From: an uncultured Alphaproteobacteria bacterium
GTDB taxonomy: Bacteria > Pseudomonadota > Alphaproteobacteria > HIMB59 > GCA-002718135
Direction of reading: 5' to 3'
NCBI GenBank assembly: GCA_902625365.1
Contig: CACOAX010000001.1
Location: 237,329 to 277,207 of the forward strand
Length of the DNA: 39,879 bases
The translations under genes were made by a program, and so were the position numbers. The notes under the pieces were generated by a model that was not told the DNA's origin, did not search any database, and saw only the letters and a list, made by a program, of their open reading frames with translations. Below are positions 29,337 through 37,991 of the stretch, in pieces; position 1 is the stretch's first letter; the number at the start of each line of letters is the position of its first letter.

Positions 29337-30098
29337 ATGAAAAATAAAAATATCATTTTTTTACATATTCCTAAAACTGCTGGCACTACAATTCAAACAG
29401 GCTTGAGAAATATTGCAGATAATCATAAAAAGGTGGTTTTTTCTAAAGCTGCTGTGCCCGGTTTAGTAGACCATTTTTCACTAGATCATTTTAAAAACCT
29501 AGATTTAAATGAAAATATTAATATTTTAAAAGGTCATTTTGTATTTAGTGATATTTGTAAAAATTTTGAATTATTTTCAATGGTTCGAGAAATTGTAGAT
29601 CTCTTTATCTCTAATTTGTATTTTTTTTATATTGAAGAATATTTGAGACGAAATTTAAATTCTGATAATATTACAAACATAAAAAAAAAGATAAATATAG
29701 ATTTAACCTTATCTAATAGTGATTTAAAAATTATTTCTAAATTATTAAAATACAATTTTGTAAATTCTAATTTAATAACAAAAACCTTAGCTGGAATTCC
29801 TTTTGAAAAACATTTTTTTGTTGAAGAAGATTATAAATTAATTGAAGAAGATTTTTTTCTTGCAAAAGAAAATTTAAAATATTTCACATATATTGGCAAT
29901 ACCACAAATGTCCAAAAATTTTTAAATTTTCTTTTACAGTATGTCCCTGTAAAATCTTTTGAAGTAAGCCATAAAAGATTTTTCAAAAAAGATCAAAAAT
30001 TAATAAATGATATTAAATATAATCTAGCTGATCAAATAAAAGAATACAATTATTTTGATACAGAAATGCTTAAAATAATAAAAAATAAATATCAATAA
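29337..30098 (+). CDS. Sulfotransferase-like protein
   Basis: A 253-residue protein starting at the ATG at 29337. The N-terminal FLHIPKTAGTTIQ is the PAPS-binding (5'-phosphosulfate loop) signature of the Sulfotransfer_2 type family found in glycan sulfotransferases. The second expected motif (F-x-x-R-D-P-x-x-R-x-x-S) appears only as FSMVREIVDLFIS, with the DP pair and the second Arg lost. The rest is Lys/Asn/Ile-rich and not recognisable. GC content is visibly lower than its neighbours, and it has long intergenic gaps on both sides, a pseudo-tRNA and flanking repeats, all of which suggest a transferred or decaying gene. Function: possibly sulfation of a surface glycan, if active. Confidence 0.65.
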   Translation: MKNKNIIFLHIPKTAGTTIQTGLRNIADNHKKVVFSKAAVPGLVDHFSLDHFKNLDLNENINILKGHFVFSDICKNFELFSMVREIVDLFISNLYFFYIEEYLRRNLNSDNITNIKKKINIDLTLSNSDLKIISKLLKYNFVNSNLITKTLAGIPFEKHFFVEEDYKLIEEDFFLAKENLKYFTYIGNTTNVQKFLNFLLQYVPVKSFEVSHKRFFKKDQKLINDIKYNLADQIKEYNYFDTEMLKIIKNKYQ

Positions 30099-30167
30099 CT
30101 CCAATTATATATTTATTTCTAACCTAAATTTTTTTGTAAATCCTATAACTTCTCAGCTTTTTAAACC

Positions 30168-30181
30168 TTAGAGTGACAATA
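30168..30181 (+). repeat. Direct repeat, right copy, beside sulfotransferase-like gene
   Basis: The sequence TTAGAGTGACAATA pairs with the left copy at 29104-29117 (13 of 14 bases). It lies 45 bases to the left of the tRNA-Leu pseudogene. Confidence 0.45.
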
Positions 30182-30225
30182 CAACAATTAATTATATATA
30201 AAATTGTTTGCTGAATATTATTCAG

Positions 30226-30310
30226 TTGAATAATTAGTATAAATAATACCTTCAACACTAAATTGACTGTATTTCGAATCCGGTATGTCTGCCATTTCCG
30301 CCATAATCCT
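30226..30310 (-). pseudogene. Decayed tRNA-Leu copy
   Basis: On the minus strand the first 50 bases (from 30310) match the first 50 bases of the intact tRNA-Leu at 39 positions without gaps, including TATGGCGGAA, CCGGATTC and GTCA. The remaining 35 bases keep only scattered identity (GTG, TG, GGT, ATT), no 3' acceptor strand pairs with the 5' end, and the anticodon loop reads TTCGAAA. It cannot fold as a tRNA and is a relic of a duplicated or displaced tRNA-Leu, in the same orientation as the intact gene 1.2 kb away. Confidence 0.75.
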
Positions 30311-30383
30311 TAATTATTTTTATTAATATTTCTTGGTTTTTATATTTTAGCACATGAGGTTGTTCGGTAAAATTAAATAAGTT

Positions 30384-30989
30384 TTATTTTCTTTTTAAAT
30401 TAAATTTAGAGGCAACTGTTGTATACTCACTGTATCCCATCCTGGCAATATAATGCATTGATACACTATCTACTCTATTATTTTTGATAAATTTGTCTTT
30501 TATAAAAATTCCAATTACTTCTCCAATTATCATTGTTGAAGTTTCTTTTGTGTTTGACTTAAGTTTAATTGTTTTTACTAACTTACATTCTAAATTTACA
30601 GGACTATCTTTAACAGAAGGTGCTCTAACAAGTTTTGACTTTTTCTTTTTTAATTTTGATAAAATAAATTCATCTTCATCTGGTTTATAATCTTTGGAAC
30701 TATTGTTCATTTGATTTCGTGTTGAAGATGTGGCAAAATTTACAACAAACTCTTTTGTAGACAAAATATTAGATAAAGAATCTTTATATTTGTAGCTAAA
30801 TGAACCACCATTTGAACAAAACATAATTTGTGGAGGCTCATCAGCAACTGCATTAAAATACGAGTAAGGAGCTAGATTAGCTATTCCTTTTTTATTTACA
30901 GAAGATATCCATCCAATTGGTCTTGGAAAAATAAGTGATTTAAAAGGATTTACATCAAAAGGTACTCCCTTTTTTGGCTCATAAAACAT
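30384..30989 (-). CDS. Flavin reductase-like protein
   Basis: A 201-residue protein with the FMN-binding split-barrel fold of the flavin reductase / DIM6-NTAB family: MFYEPKKG at the start, FPRPIGWISSVNKKGIANLAPYS, FNAVADEPPQIMF and EFVVNFATSS are the family's typical segments. Members reduce flavin with NAD(P)H or bind FMN for a partner; the partner is not evident here. It follows sufE by 9 bases and is the last gene of the galE-galT-sufE run. Confidence 0.85.
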   Translation of the reverse strand: MFYEPKKGVPFDVNPFKSLIFPRPIGWISSVNKKGIANLAPYSYFNAVADEPPQIMFCSNGGSFSYKYKDSLSNILSTKEFVVNFATSSTRNQMNNSSKDYKPDEDEFILSKLKKKKSKLVRAPSVKDSPVNLECKLVKTIKLKSNTKETSTMIIGEVIGIFIKDKFIKNNRVDSVSMHYIARMGYSEYTTVASKFNLKRK

Positions 30990-30998
30990 AATTAATTC

Positions 30999-31412
30999 TT
31001 AGGAATAGGAATTAGCGTACTCTTTTATTTTTTCTAACATTGAATAAACCCCATTTCTTCTTCCCGGAGTTAAAAGAGTATCAAGCTCTAAGTTATTTAA
31101 CATACTAAAGTCTGAATTTTTAATTTCAGAGGGATTTCTATCACCATAAATATCACATAGAATTGTAACCATGCCTTTTGATATAAAAGCGTCTGAGTCA
31201 TAATAGAATGAAAGTTTATTTTCTTTTAATTGAGGAACTAGCCAAACTTGTGCCTGACATCCTGAGACTTTAAAGGATTCATTTCTATACTCTTCAGGAA
31301 AATTTTTAGCATTTTTTGCTTGATCTATTAAAAATTTGTACTTGTCCATTCCATCATCAAATAAATCTAGACTTTCTTTATAATAATTAATTTTTTCTTC
31401 TATTGTTTTCAT
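30999..31412 (-). CDS. sufE: SufE-family sulfur acceptor
   Basis: SufE takes sulfur from the SufS cysteine desulfurase for Fe-S cluster assembly. The 137-residue protein carries the acceptor cysteine in VSGCQAQVW (C52), preceded by the EEYRNESFKV segment and followed by the typical SDAFISKGM and the LTPGRRNGV C-terminal motif. No suf operon is next to it; the neighbour galT overlaps by four bases (ATGA), so it is likely cotranscribed with galactose genes by genome packing. Confidence 0.9.
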   Translation of the reverse strand: MKTIEEKINYYKESLDLFDDGMDKYKFLIDQAKNAKNFPEEYRNESFKVSGCQAQVWLVPQLKENKLSFYYDSDAFISKGMVTILCDIYGDRNPSEIKNSDFSMLNNLELDTLLTPGRRNGVYSMLEKIKEYANSYS

Positions 31413-32458
31413 TTCATAAATTTTCGTAATACTTTAGCAGAATCTTCGGGCAATACATCCATAATAAAAACACCAGCCATTGACTCGGAGCCAGCTAAAA
31501 CTTTTGGTTTGTCACCATGTCTTAGGGGTGGATAAAATTCAACGTGAAAATGAAACCTACTATCATTTAATTCAGGAGAAGCGTGTAAACCCATTATATA
31601 TGGACATCTTCTATTGAGAAAACTATCGTAACCTTTTGCAACTTGTTGAATGCATTTAGAGAAATCTTCAATTTTTTTATCATTAAATTTCCAAGGTCCT
31701 TCAATTTGAACTTTTGGTATTATCCATACCTCATATGCATATCTGGCAAAAGGTGGTACAGCAGCTACAAAATTTTCATTTTGATATACATAATATCTCT
31801 CTTCTAATTGCTTCATAATATTTAATAAAAAGTTCTCTTTATTAAAAGCTCGTATTTCCTTTTCAATTGTAGGAGGAATAAAAGGATAAGCATATATTTG
31901 ACCGTGTGGATGGTGAAGAGTGACACCGCATTCCTCACCTCTATTTTCAAAAGGCATTACATATTTAATTTCTGGATTTTTTCGTAACTCGTTATATCTA
32001 TCGATCCAAACATTAGTTAACAATTCTATTCTCTCTAAGGGCATTTCAGAAACTGTACCAGAATGCTCTGGAGAATATACAACAACTTCACATTCACCTT
32101 TTGAAGGTTTAGTTTTTACCTTTTCTAACGATATGTTTTCTCCCATTGAATTAAAACTTGCCCACCGATTTGGAAAGACTGCAACCTCAAAGTTTGAGAA
32201 AGGAATTTCCGTTGGATAACTCAAATTAACTCCTGGACATAATGGGCAGTATTGTTTTGGCGGAAAAGATATTCTATCTTTTCTTCCTGCTGAGTATGTT
32301 ACCCATTCTTCTCTTGAAGGATTCCATCTCATATGAGGTTTTGGAATATCAGTTATATCAATTTCTTTGCTAGGAGACTCTTTGTGTTCATCATAACCGT
32401 ACAAAAGAAGTTCTTTATTATCATTTCTAACAAATTTTCTTTTATGTATCTGACGCAT
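31409..32458 (-). CDS. galT: Galactose-1-phosphate uridylyltransferase
   Basis: GalT exchanges UMP between UDP-glucose and galactose-1-phosphate in the Leloir pathway. The catalytic HPHGQ lies in TLHHPHGQIYAYPF, with zinc-type cysteines in YCPLCPG, an NRWASFN segment, and a C-terminal HFHVEFYPP. The start at 32458 (349 residues, MRQIHKRK) overlaps the end of galE by 17 bases; the longer frame from 32509 only translates galE sequence. No galactokinase is visible nearby. Confidence 0.92.
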   Translation of the reverse strand: MRQIHKRKFVRNDNKELLLYGYDEHKESPSKEIDITDIPKPHMRWNPSREEWVTYSAGRKDRISFPPKQYCPLCPGVNLSYPTEIPFSNFEVAVFPNRWASFNSMGENISLEKVKTKPSKGECEVVVYSPEHSGTVSEMPLERIELLTNVWIDRYNELRKNPEIKYVMPFENRGEECGVTLHHPHGQIYAYPFIPPTIEKEIRAFNKENFLLNIMKQLEERYYVYQNENFVAAVPPFARYAYEVWIIPKVQIEGPWKFNDKKIEDFSKCIQQVAKGYDSFLNRRCPYIMGLHASPELNDSRFHFHVEFYPPLRHGDKPKVLAGSESMAGVFIMDVLPEDSAKVLRKFMK

Positions 32459-33425
32459 TAATTTTTTCTTCCCATTTAACAGATGAATTAATAATTTCTT
32501 TAAGATCATTATGTTTTGGCTTCCAGTTAATATGCTTTAAAATTTTTGAATTTGAAGAAATTAATTTTTCTACATCTCCATCCCTCCTACTTGAAAATCT
32601 ATAAATAATTTTATTTTGATAAATTCTATTAGCAGTATTTATAACATCTAAGACACTAAAACCATTTCCATAACCACAATTAAATAAATTTGATTCTAAA
32701 TTCTCTAAAAGATATTCAGCTATTTCTGCATGTATATCTGCGAGATCTGAAACATGTATGTAGTCTCTTATCGCTGTCCCATCTGGAGTATTATAATCAT
32801 TTCCAAAAATTTCAATTCCATCTCTTTTACCAACGACTACTTCTGATAATATTTTAATTAAATGAGTTGATTTTTTAGATATTTGTCCAGATCTCATTTT
32901 TTTATCTGCTCCTGCAACATTAAAGTACCTTAGAATAATGAAATTAAATTTATCTTGATTATCAAATAAAAATTTTTCTGTTCTAATTTTAGATTCTGCG
33001 TATGGATTTTGTGGATTCAAATTAGTATCTTCATCTATTAATTTTTTTTCACGCACTGAGCCGTAAGCTGCAGCTGTAGATGAAAAAATTAATTTATTTA
33101 GACCATTATTTTTACAAGTATTAAAAAACTTAATGGCATTATTGGTATTATTTTCAAAATATTTCTCAGGTTGCTGAACCGATTCTTCAACTTGTATAAA
33201 TCCAGCAAAATGCATAAGTAAATCAAATTTATCTGATTTAATCAGATCTGAAATTTTACTTTCATCATTTATATTACAATTTGTAAATTCTGCATTCTTA
33301 GGAATTAGGAGTTTACTTCCAGTTGATAAGTTATCAACAATATGAACGCTATGACCTTTATCTAGTAAAGAAAGTGCAGCATGACTCCCGATATAACCGG
33401 CCCCACCAGACAAAAGAACATTCAT
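32442..33425 (-). CDS. galE: UDP-glucose 4-epimerase
   Basis: GalE interconverts UDP-glucose and UDP-galactose with bound NAD. The 327-residue extended SDR has GGAGYIGSHAAL (residues 7-18), HFAGFIQVEESV, SSTAAAYG, the catalytic YxxxK as YAESK, and YFNVAGAD. It is the first gene of the galE-galT-sufE-flavin reductase run. It could supply galactose for surface glycans or serve galactose catabolism with galT. Confidence 0.94.
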   Translation of the reverse strand: MNVLLSGGAGYIGSHAALSLLDKGHSVHIVDNLSTGSKLLIPKNAEFTNCNINDESKISDLIKSDKFDLLMHFAGFIQVEESVQQPEKYFENNTNNAIKFFNTCKNNGLNKLIFSSTAAAYGSVREKKLIDEDTNLNPQNPYAESKIRTEKFLFDNQDKFNFIILRYFNVAGADKKMRSGQISKKSTHLIKILSEVVVGKRDGIEIFGNDYNTPDGTAIRDYIHVSDLADIHAEIAEYLLENLESNLFNCGYGNGFSVLDVINTANRIYQNKIIYRFSSRRDGDVEKLISSNSKILKHINWKPKHNDLKEIINSSVKWEEKINASDT

Positions 33426-33512
33426 GTCTTTTATAATAAATCATTATTTGACTATTTAAAATATATTAACAAAAATTGTTTCATCCTTAATAATATGTGT
33501 TAAACATTATTT

Positions 33513-34355
33513 ATGGAATTAATAGATACCCATCAGCATTTAATGTACCGCGACCAAATTGGATATAGTTGGGCTAATGAGTTTCCACCTATTGATAAGG
33601 GAAACTTTACATTAGAAGACTATAAAGAACTAACTAAAGAGTTTGAAATCAAAGGAACAATATTCATGGAAACAGGAGTAGATGACTCTGATTATAAAAA
33701 AGAAACAAAATTTATAAAATCAATTATGGATCAGCCTGATAGTAACATGAAAGGTTTAATTGTTTCAATAAGACCAGAAGAGGAAACTGGTTTTGACCAA
33801 TGGTTGGAGGAAACAATTGATATGAATGTGGTTGGATACAGGAGAATTTTCCATGTTATGCCGGATGAATTTTCTCAAAATTCAATATTAAGAAATAATG
33901 TAAAAAAAATTGGTTCTGCTGGGAAACCCTTTGATATTTGTTTTTTGCCAACACAGTTAAAAATTGCAAAAGAATTTGCAAAAGAATGTGATCAAATGGA
34001 TTTAGTATTAAATCATTGTGGAGTTCCACCTATTGCATCTGGAGAGATTGACGAATGGAGTAAAGATATTAAATCTTTGTCTGAACTTCCGAATGTTACT
34101 TGTAAATTATCAGGCTTAATGGCCTATTGTGCACCTGGCACTTCTTCTTATGAAACAATAAAGCCATACGTAGATCATTCTTTAGAATGTTTTGGACCTG
34201 ATCGAATGGTATGGGGAAGTGATTATCCAGTAGTCAATGCTGGTAAAGGTATTCAAGAGTGGATTAAAGTTACTCATACTATTTTAGCAAATCTTTCAGA
34301 TGATGAAGCAAAAAAAATAGCAAGCTCTAATGCTGAAAGAATATATCAAATTTAA
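33513..34355 (+). CDS. Amidohydrolase-family (lactonase-like) protein
   Basis: A 280-residue metal-dependent TIM-barrel hydrolase of the amidohydrolase-2 / COG3618 group. Metal and active-site residues are visible in DTHQHL (4-9), a central NHCG, and WGSDYP near the C-terminus. Characterised relatives hydrolyse sugar lactones such as L-fuconolactone, L-rhamnonolactone or galactonolactone; others act on 2-pyrone dicarboxylate. The neighbouring short-chain dehydrogenase could make a lactone. They are convergent and share their stop codons (TTAA). Confidence 0.85.
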   Translation: MELIDTHQHLMYRDQIGYSWANEFPPIDKGNFTLEDYKELTKEFEIKGTIFMETGVDDSDYKKETKFIKSIMDQPDSNMKGLIVSIRPEEETGFDQWLEETIDMNVVGYRRIFHVMPDEFSQNSILRNNVKKIGSAGKPFDICFLPTQLKIAKEFAKECDQMDLVLNHCGVPPIASGEIDEWSKDIKSLSELPNVTCKLSGLMAYCAPGTSSYETIKPYVDHSLECFGPDRMVWGSDYPVVNAGKGIQEWIKVTHTILANLSDDEAKKIASSNAERIYQI

Positions 34356-35128
34356 AACGTACTAGATACACCACCATCAACTAATAAAGTTTGGCCAGTT
34401 ACATATTTACTATCTTCAGAGCAAAAGAAATAAACTGCGCCTGCTATATCATCTGGGTTGCCGTATCTACCCATTGGTAGCTTTTCATATTTAAGATAGA
34501 CATCTTTAAACCAATCTGAATCCCACTCTAAAGTTCCATCCTTCATTACTGACATATCTGTATTTATAAAACCTGGAGCAACTGAATTTACCAAAATATT
34601 TTCATTTGCTAATTCTGTTGATAAAACTCTTGTCATATTTATCATACCGCCTTTAGCAGTATTATAAGATATATTTCCTTTATAACCTCTTATTCCCTGA
34701 ATTGAGGAAATCATTATTATTCTGCCACCTTTATTTATCTTGAATAGGGGTAGGGCATATTTAGAACATAAAAAAGGGGCATCCATATTAATTCTAATAG
34801 TTTTTTTGTAGTCTTCATACGATTGATCTTTAACCAAGAAACCATCTTCTATTCCAGCGTTATTAATTAAAAAATTAAGTGTGCCCCATTTATTTTTTAC
34901 AAATTTAAAAAGATCTAAAATTTGATTTTCTTCAGATAAATTTGTCCTATGAAAAAAAATTCGATCTTTTGCTTTCAAACTATTAATAAGATCATTAGCT
35001 TCATCTTCTAGTATATCGGCAATAATAATATCACTTCCTTCATCGAATAATCTTTTTACAATTCCGGCACCAATACCCCTTGATCCACCTGTAACAACTG
35101 TTTTTGTATTTAATAATCTTTTATCCAT
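34352..35128 (-). CDS. Short-chain dehydrogenase/reductase
   Basis: A 258-residue classical SDR: NAD(P) loop TGGSRGIGAG (about 13-22), NNAG in LNFLINNAG, the catalytic Ser in MISSIQG, and YxxxK as YNTAK, ending in TGQTLLVDGG. An acidic Asp in IIIADI after the second strand suggests NAD rather than NADP. Similar proteins oxidise sugars and polyols (glucose or fucose dehydrogenase type) or make fatty acids; a sugar role is favoured by the lactonase-like neighbour. It begins one base downstream of the potC stop codon, in the same direction, at the end of the potABC run. Confidence 0.87.
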   Translation of the reverse strand: MDKRLLNTKTVVTGGSRGIGAGIVKRLFDEGSDIIIADILEDEANDLINSLKAKDRIFFHRTNLSEENQILDLFKFVKNKWGTLNFLINNAGIEDGFLVKDQSYEDYKKTIRINMDAPFLCSKYALPLFKINKGGRIIMISSIQGIRGYKGNISYNTAKGGMINMTRVLSTELANENILVNSVAPGFINTDMSVMKDGTLEWDSDWFKDVYLKYEKLPMGRYGNPDDIAGAVYFFCSEDSKYVTGQTLLVDGGVSSTF

Positions 35129-35129
35129 T

Positions 35130-35930
35130 TTAATACATTATCTTTTTTTCAGATTTAGAAATAATCCAGGCTATTAGTAATACCAGAGTTGTTGTTAAAA
35201 TTAAAATCAAAGTTACAGAAGCATTAACTTGCTTAGAAAATCCAACTCGCATTTTTGCCCATAGTTTTATTGGCCAAGTCGTATCATCACCTATTAAGAA
35301 TAGAGTTATTAACGTCTCATCAAGAGAGATTGTAAAAGCTAGTAAACCAGCGATAACCAGTGAGAGTTTAATATTTGGAAGTAAAACATACCAAAAAGCC
35401 TGAAGTTTATTTGCTCCTAAATCATAAGCTGATTCCATCAATGATGGTTTTAATGTTTCAAGCTTATTAAGAATTATTTTATAAACAATTGCTAAAACAA
35501 AAATTGTATGACCAATAACAACTGTATTTAATGAACGTGGTAAACCAACTTCACGAAAGAAAATTAATAGCGCTAAACCAGAAATAATTGGAGGTAGCAA
35601 AAATGGTAAAAAAATTACAAACTGTAAAAATTCTCTCATTTTTCCTTTATGAGTATGATAATAATTTGCAAAATAAAAACCAATTAAAACAGAAAATACA
35701 ACTGTTACTAGACCCACATAAACTGAATTAACTAAAGATTCTAAAATTTGTTTTTCAAAAATAAGTTTTGTATATGGCTCATATGAAAATGAGTCCCAAT
35801 CAACTTTACCCTTCCTAGTTTTATAGAATGAATAAAATATTGTAAGTACAATGGGAGCGTATAGAGCTATAACAACAAAAATAGTAAGAAAACCTAAAAT
35901 ATATTTCGTAAATGTTTCAGCGCGTGTCAT
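35130..35930 (-). CDS. potC: ABC transporter permease, PotC type
   Basis: Inner-membrane permease of a spermidine/putrescine-type ABC importer, 266 residues with about six transmembrane helices. The EAA loop that meets the ATPase is visible as ESAYDLGANKLQAFWYVLLP, and TISLDETLITLFL near the C-terminus is typical of PotC. I start at the ATG at 35930 (MTRAETFTKY), which shares one base with the potB stop (TAATG); the longer frame from 36020 translates potB sequence. Confidence 0.88.
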   Translation of the reverse strand: MTRAETFTKYILGFLTIFVVIALYAPIVLTIFYSFYKTRKGKVDWDSFSYEPYTKLIFEKQILESLVNSVYVGLVTVVFSVLIGFYFANYYHTHKGKMREFLQFVIFLPFLLPPIISGLALLIFFREVGLPRSLNTVVIGHTIFVLAIVYKIILNKLETLKPSLMESAYDLGANKLQAFWYVLLPNIKLSLVIAGLLAFTISLDETLITLFLIGDDTTWPIKLWAKMRVGFSKQVNASVTLILILTTTLVLLIAWIISKSEKKIMY

Positions 35931-36775
35931 TAAGTTTTTCTCGTTAAGTAGTTTGTTAATAAAATTATTATCACAGAAACAATTAGTAATATGCTGGCTA
36001 AAGCAGTTCCAAATGGCCAATTAAATGCCATTCCAAAATTACTATAAATTATTTTTCCATAAGTAAATCCAGAAGTTCCACCAACTAATTGAGGTGTCAC
36101 AAAATCTCCTAATGCTAATATAAATACAAAAACAGCACCAACAATTAATCCTGGTAAACTTATTGGAAATATAACGTATCTAAATGATTGAAACGGTTTA
36201 CAACCTATATCATAAGTAGCTTCAATTATATTTCTCGGTATTTTTTCTAAAGAAGTAAATGTAGGTATAATAATAAGTGGAAGCAAAATAATTATAAGAG
36301 TTATAATAACTGCATTTTGATTATATAAAAAAAACTCACTTGGCTCACTTATTATCCCAAACATCATAAGCAATTTATTTATTAAACCAGAGTATCCTAG
36401 AATAGATCTCATCATGTAAATTTTAATAATGTAGCTCATAAAAAGAGGAATAATTAAAATAAGTAAAATGAAATATTTTGATCTGTGAGCATACATAGCT
36501 AGAAAATACGCGATTGGATAACCCGTTATCATGCAGGCAATCATCACAGTTAACGCAAGCAATAATGTCCTGAAAAATGTAGGAATGTATATTTCACCTG
36601 TTAAAAATTCTTTGAAATTATACAAACTAAATTCATGAATAATCTCAACATTATCAACTGTGAAGAATGAATAACTTAGAAATGAAAGTAATGGTATAAG
36701 TATAATAATAGTTACCATTATAAAGCTAACTATAGTCCAAATTGATGACTGAAAATAATTTATAATATTAGTCAT
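35930..36775 (-). CDS. potB: ABC transporter permease, PotB type
   Basis: Second permease of the same importer, 281 residues. It has a first helix at about 11-36, a large periplasmic loop, five further helices, and an EAA loop in EATYDIGCKPFQSFRYVIFP; GDFVTPQLVGG is a PotB-family motif. The ATG at 36775 overlaps the potA stop by eight bases (ATGACTAA); the longer frame from 36832 begins inside potA. The order potA-potB-potC matches the E. coli polyamine operon. Confidence 0.88.
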   Translation of the reverse strand: MTNIINYFQSSIWTIVSFIMVTIIILIPLLSFLSYSFFTVDNVEIIHEFSLYNFKEFLTGEIYIPTFFRTLLLALTVMIACMITGYPIAYFLAMYAHRSKYFILLILIIPLFMSYIIKIYMMRSILGYSGLINKLLMMFGIISEPSEFFLYNQNAVIITLIIILLPLIIIPTFTSLEKIPRNIIEATYDIGCKPFQSFRYVIFPISLPGLIVGAVFVFILALGDFVTPQLVGGTSGFTYGKIIYSNFGMAFNWPFGTALASILLIVSVIIILLTNYLTRKT

Positions 36776-37841
36776 TAACAAACAAATTTCCAAAATTAGG
36801 ATCAAAATAAATATTAAATTGATCATTTTCATTAATAGCTATTTGTTCTTCAGCATTATTTATTTGAACTTTAATTTTTATATTTTTTGGAAAATTTAAT
36901 ATAATATTTGTCACTGCCCCTTTAAATTCTACTCTATCAACTTTAGTGCTAAATGAATTATTATCCTTATTTTGATTCAAAAATATTTGTTCTGGTCTAA
37001 TAGCAAATGTAACATTTTGGTTTTGACTTATATTTTTATATTTGTTTTTGACATTTATTTTTCCAAAAGCAGTATTAATAGTTATTATATCACTATTTAT
37101 ATGATCAACAGTCCCATCAATTAAATTACATTCTCCAAAAAAAGACGCAAGATATTTACTCTTAGGGTTATAATATAATTCTTTTGGGGATCCTACCTGT
37201 TCAAATTGGTGATTATTTAATACAGCAATCCTATCTGATAAAAAAATAGCCTCCTCTTGATCATGTGTAATAAAAACAAAAGTTGTTTTAATTTTTTTTT
37301 GAATATCTTTTAAAAACAACTGCATTTGTTTACGTAATTCTGCATCCAAAGCTCCTAAAGGTTCATCAAGTAAAATAACTTTTGGCTCGCAAACAATAGC
37401 TCTTGCTAAAGCAACTCTCTGTTGCTGACCACCAGATAATTCATGAGGCATTCTTTTTTTAAAATCATTTAAACCAACAATACTTAATACTTCTTCAACT
37501 TTATCAGTAATTGTTTTTGGATCTAATTTTCTAATTTTTAAACCAAAGCCTATATTATTATAAACATTCATGTTGGGAAACAATGCATAATCCTGAAATA
37601 CTGTATTGAACGGTCTCTTAAAAATTGGTTCTTCGTTTATAACTTTGCTGTTAAAGATTAGATCACCGCCTGATGGTTTAACAAATCCCCCAATAATTCT
37701 TAAAAGGGTTGATTTTCCTGATCCACTTGATCCAAGTATTGTAAAAAATTCATTATTTTCTATAGAAAGATTAATATCTTTTAAAACTACAGAACTTCCA
37801 TAATTTTTTGAAATATTTTGTAACTCTAAAATAGAACTCAT
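36768..37841 (-). CDS. potA: ABC transporter ATPase, PotA type
   Basis: A 357-residue importer ATPase with Walker A GSSGSGKST (37-45), Q-loop VFQDYALFP, signature LSGGQQQR (135-142), Walker B VILLDEP (155-161), switch His in FITHDQEE, and a C-terminal TOBE domain (about 240-350). The family includes transporters for polyamines, iron and other small solutes; the binding protein next door favours polyamines. It is the first gene of the minus-strand potABC unit, facing away from the binding protein gene. Confidence 0.92.
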   Translation of the reverse strand: MSSILELQNISKNYGSSVVLKDINLSIENNEFFTILGSSGSGKSTLLRIIGGFVKPSGGDLIFNSKVINEEPIFKRPFNTVFQDYALFPNMNVYNNIGFGLKIRKLDPKTITDKVEEVLSIVGLNDFKKRMPHELSGGQQQRVALARAIVCEPKVILLDEPLGALDAELRKQMQLFLKDIQKKIKTTFVFITHDQEEAIFLSDRIAVLNNHQFEQVGSPKELYYNPKSKYLASFFGECNLIDGTVDHINSDIITINTAFGKINVKNKYKNISQNQNVTFAIRPEQIFLNQNKDNNSFSTKVDRVEFKGAVTNIILNFPKNIKIKVQINNAEEQIAINENDQFNIYFDPNFGNLFVND

Positions 37842-37893
37842 TTAAGGTGGACGATAGAATATTTAAAAAATCTATCAAGTTTAATTTAAAAAA

Positions 37894-37921
37894 ATTATTG
37901 TTAAAAGATAGCATTTATCAA
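37894..37921 (-). promoter_or_regulatory. Candidate promoter and inverted repeat ahead of potABC
   Basis: On the minus strand TTGATA (37921-37916) and AATAAT (37899-37894) lie 16 bases apart, 53 bases or more ahead of potA. The same boxes sit inside an inverted repeat whose 10-base arms (37891-37900 and 37919-37928) match at nine positions, centred between the boxes. This could be an operator, but AT-rich DNA produces such repeats readily. Confidence 0.33.
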
Positions 37922-37985
37922 TAATATTAAGATTTATATATAAAATTAACTTATATCATTTGACTTAAAATGGCTTATATAGTTT

Positions 37986-37991
37986 TATAAT
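37986..37991 (+). promoter_or_regulatory. Candidate -10 box of the binding protein gene
   Basis: A perfect TATAAT lies 27 bases before the binding protein ATG. The only TTGACT upstream (37960-37965) is 20 bases away, a longer spacer than usual, so the -35 element is unclear. A strong ribosome binding site, AAGGAGG, follows just before the ATG. Confidence 0.4.

Noticed and set aside
29104-30181. Insertion sequence around the sulfotransferase-like gene
   Set aside because: There is no transposase, and the bracketing repeats are direct, short and imperfect; terminal inverted repeats were not found.
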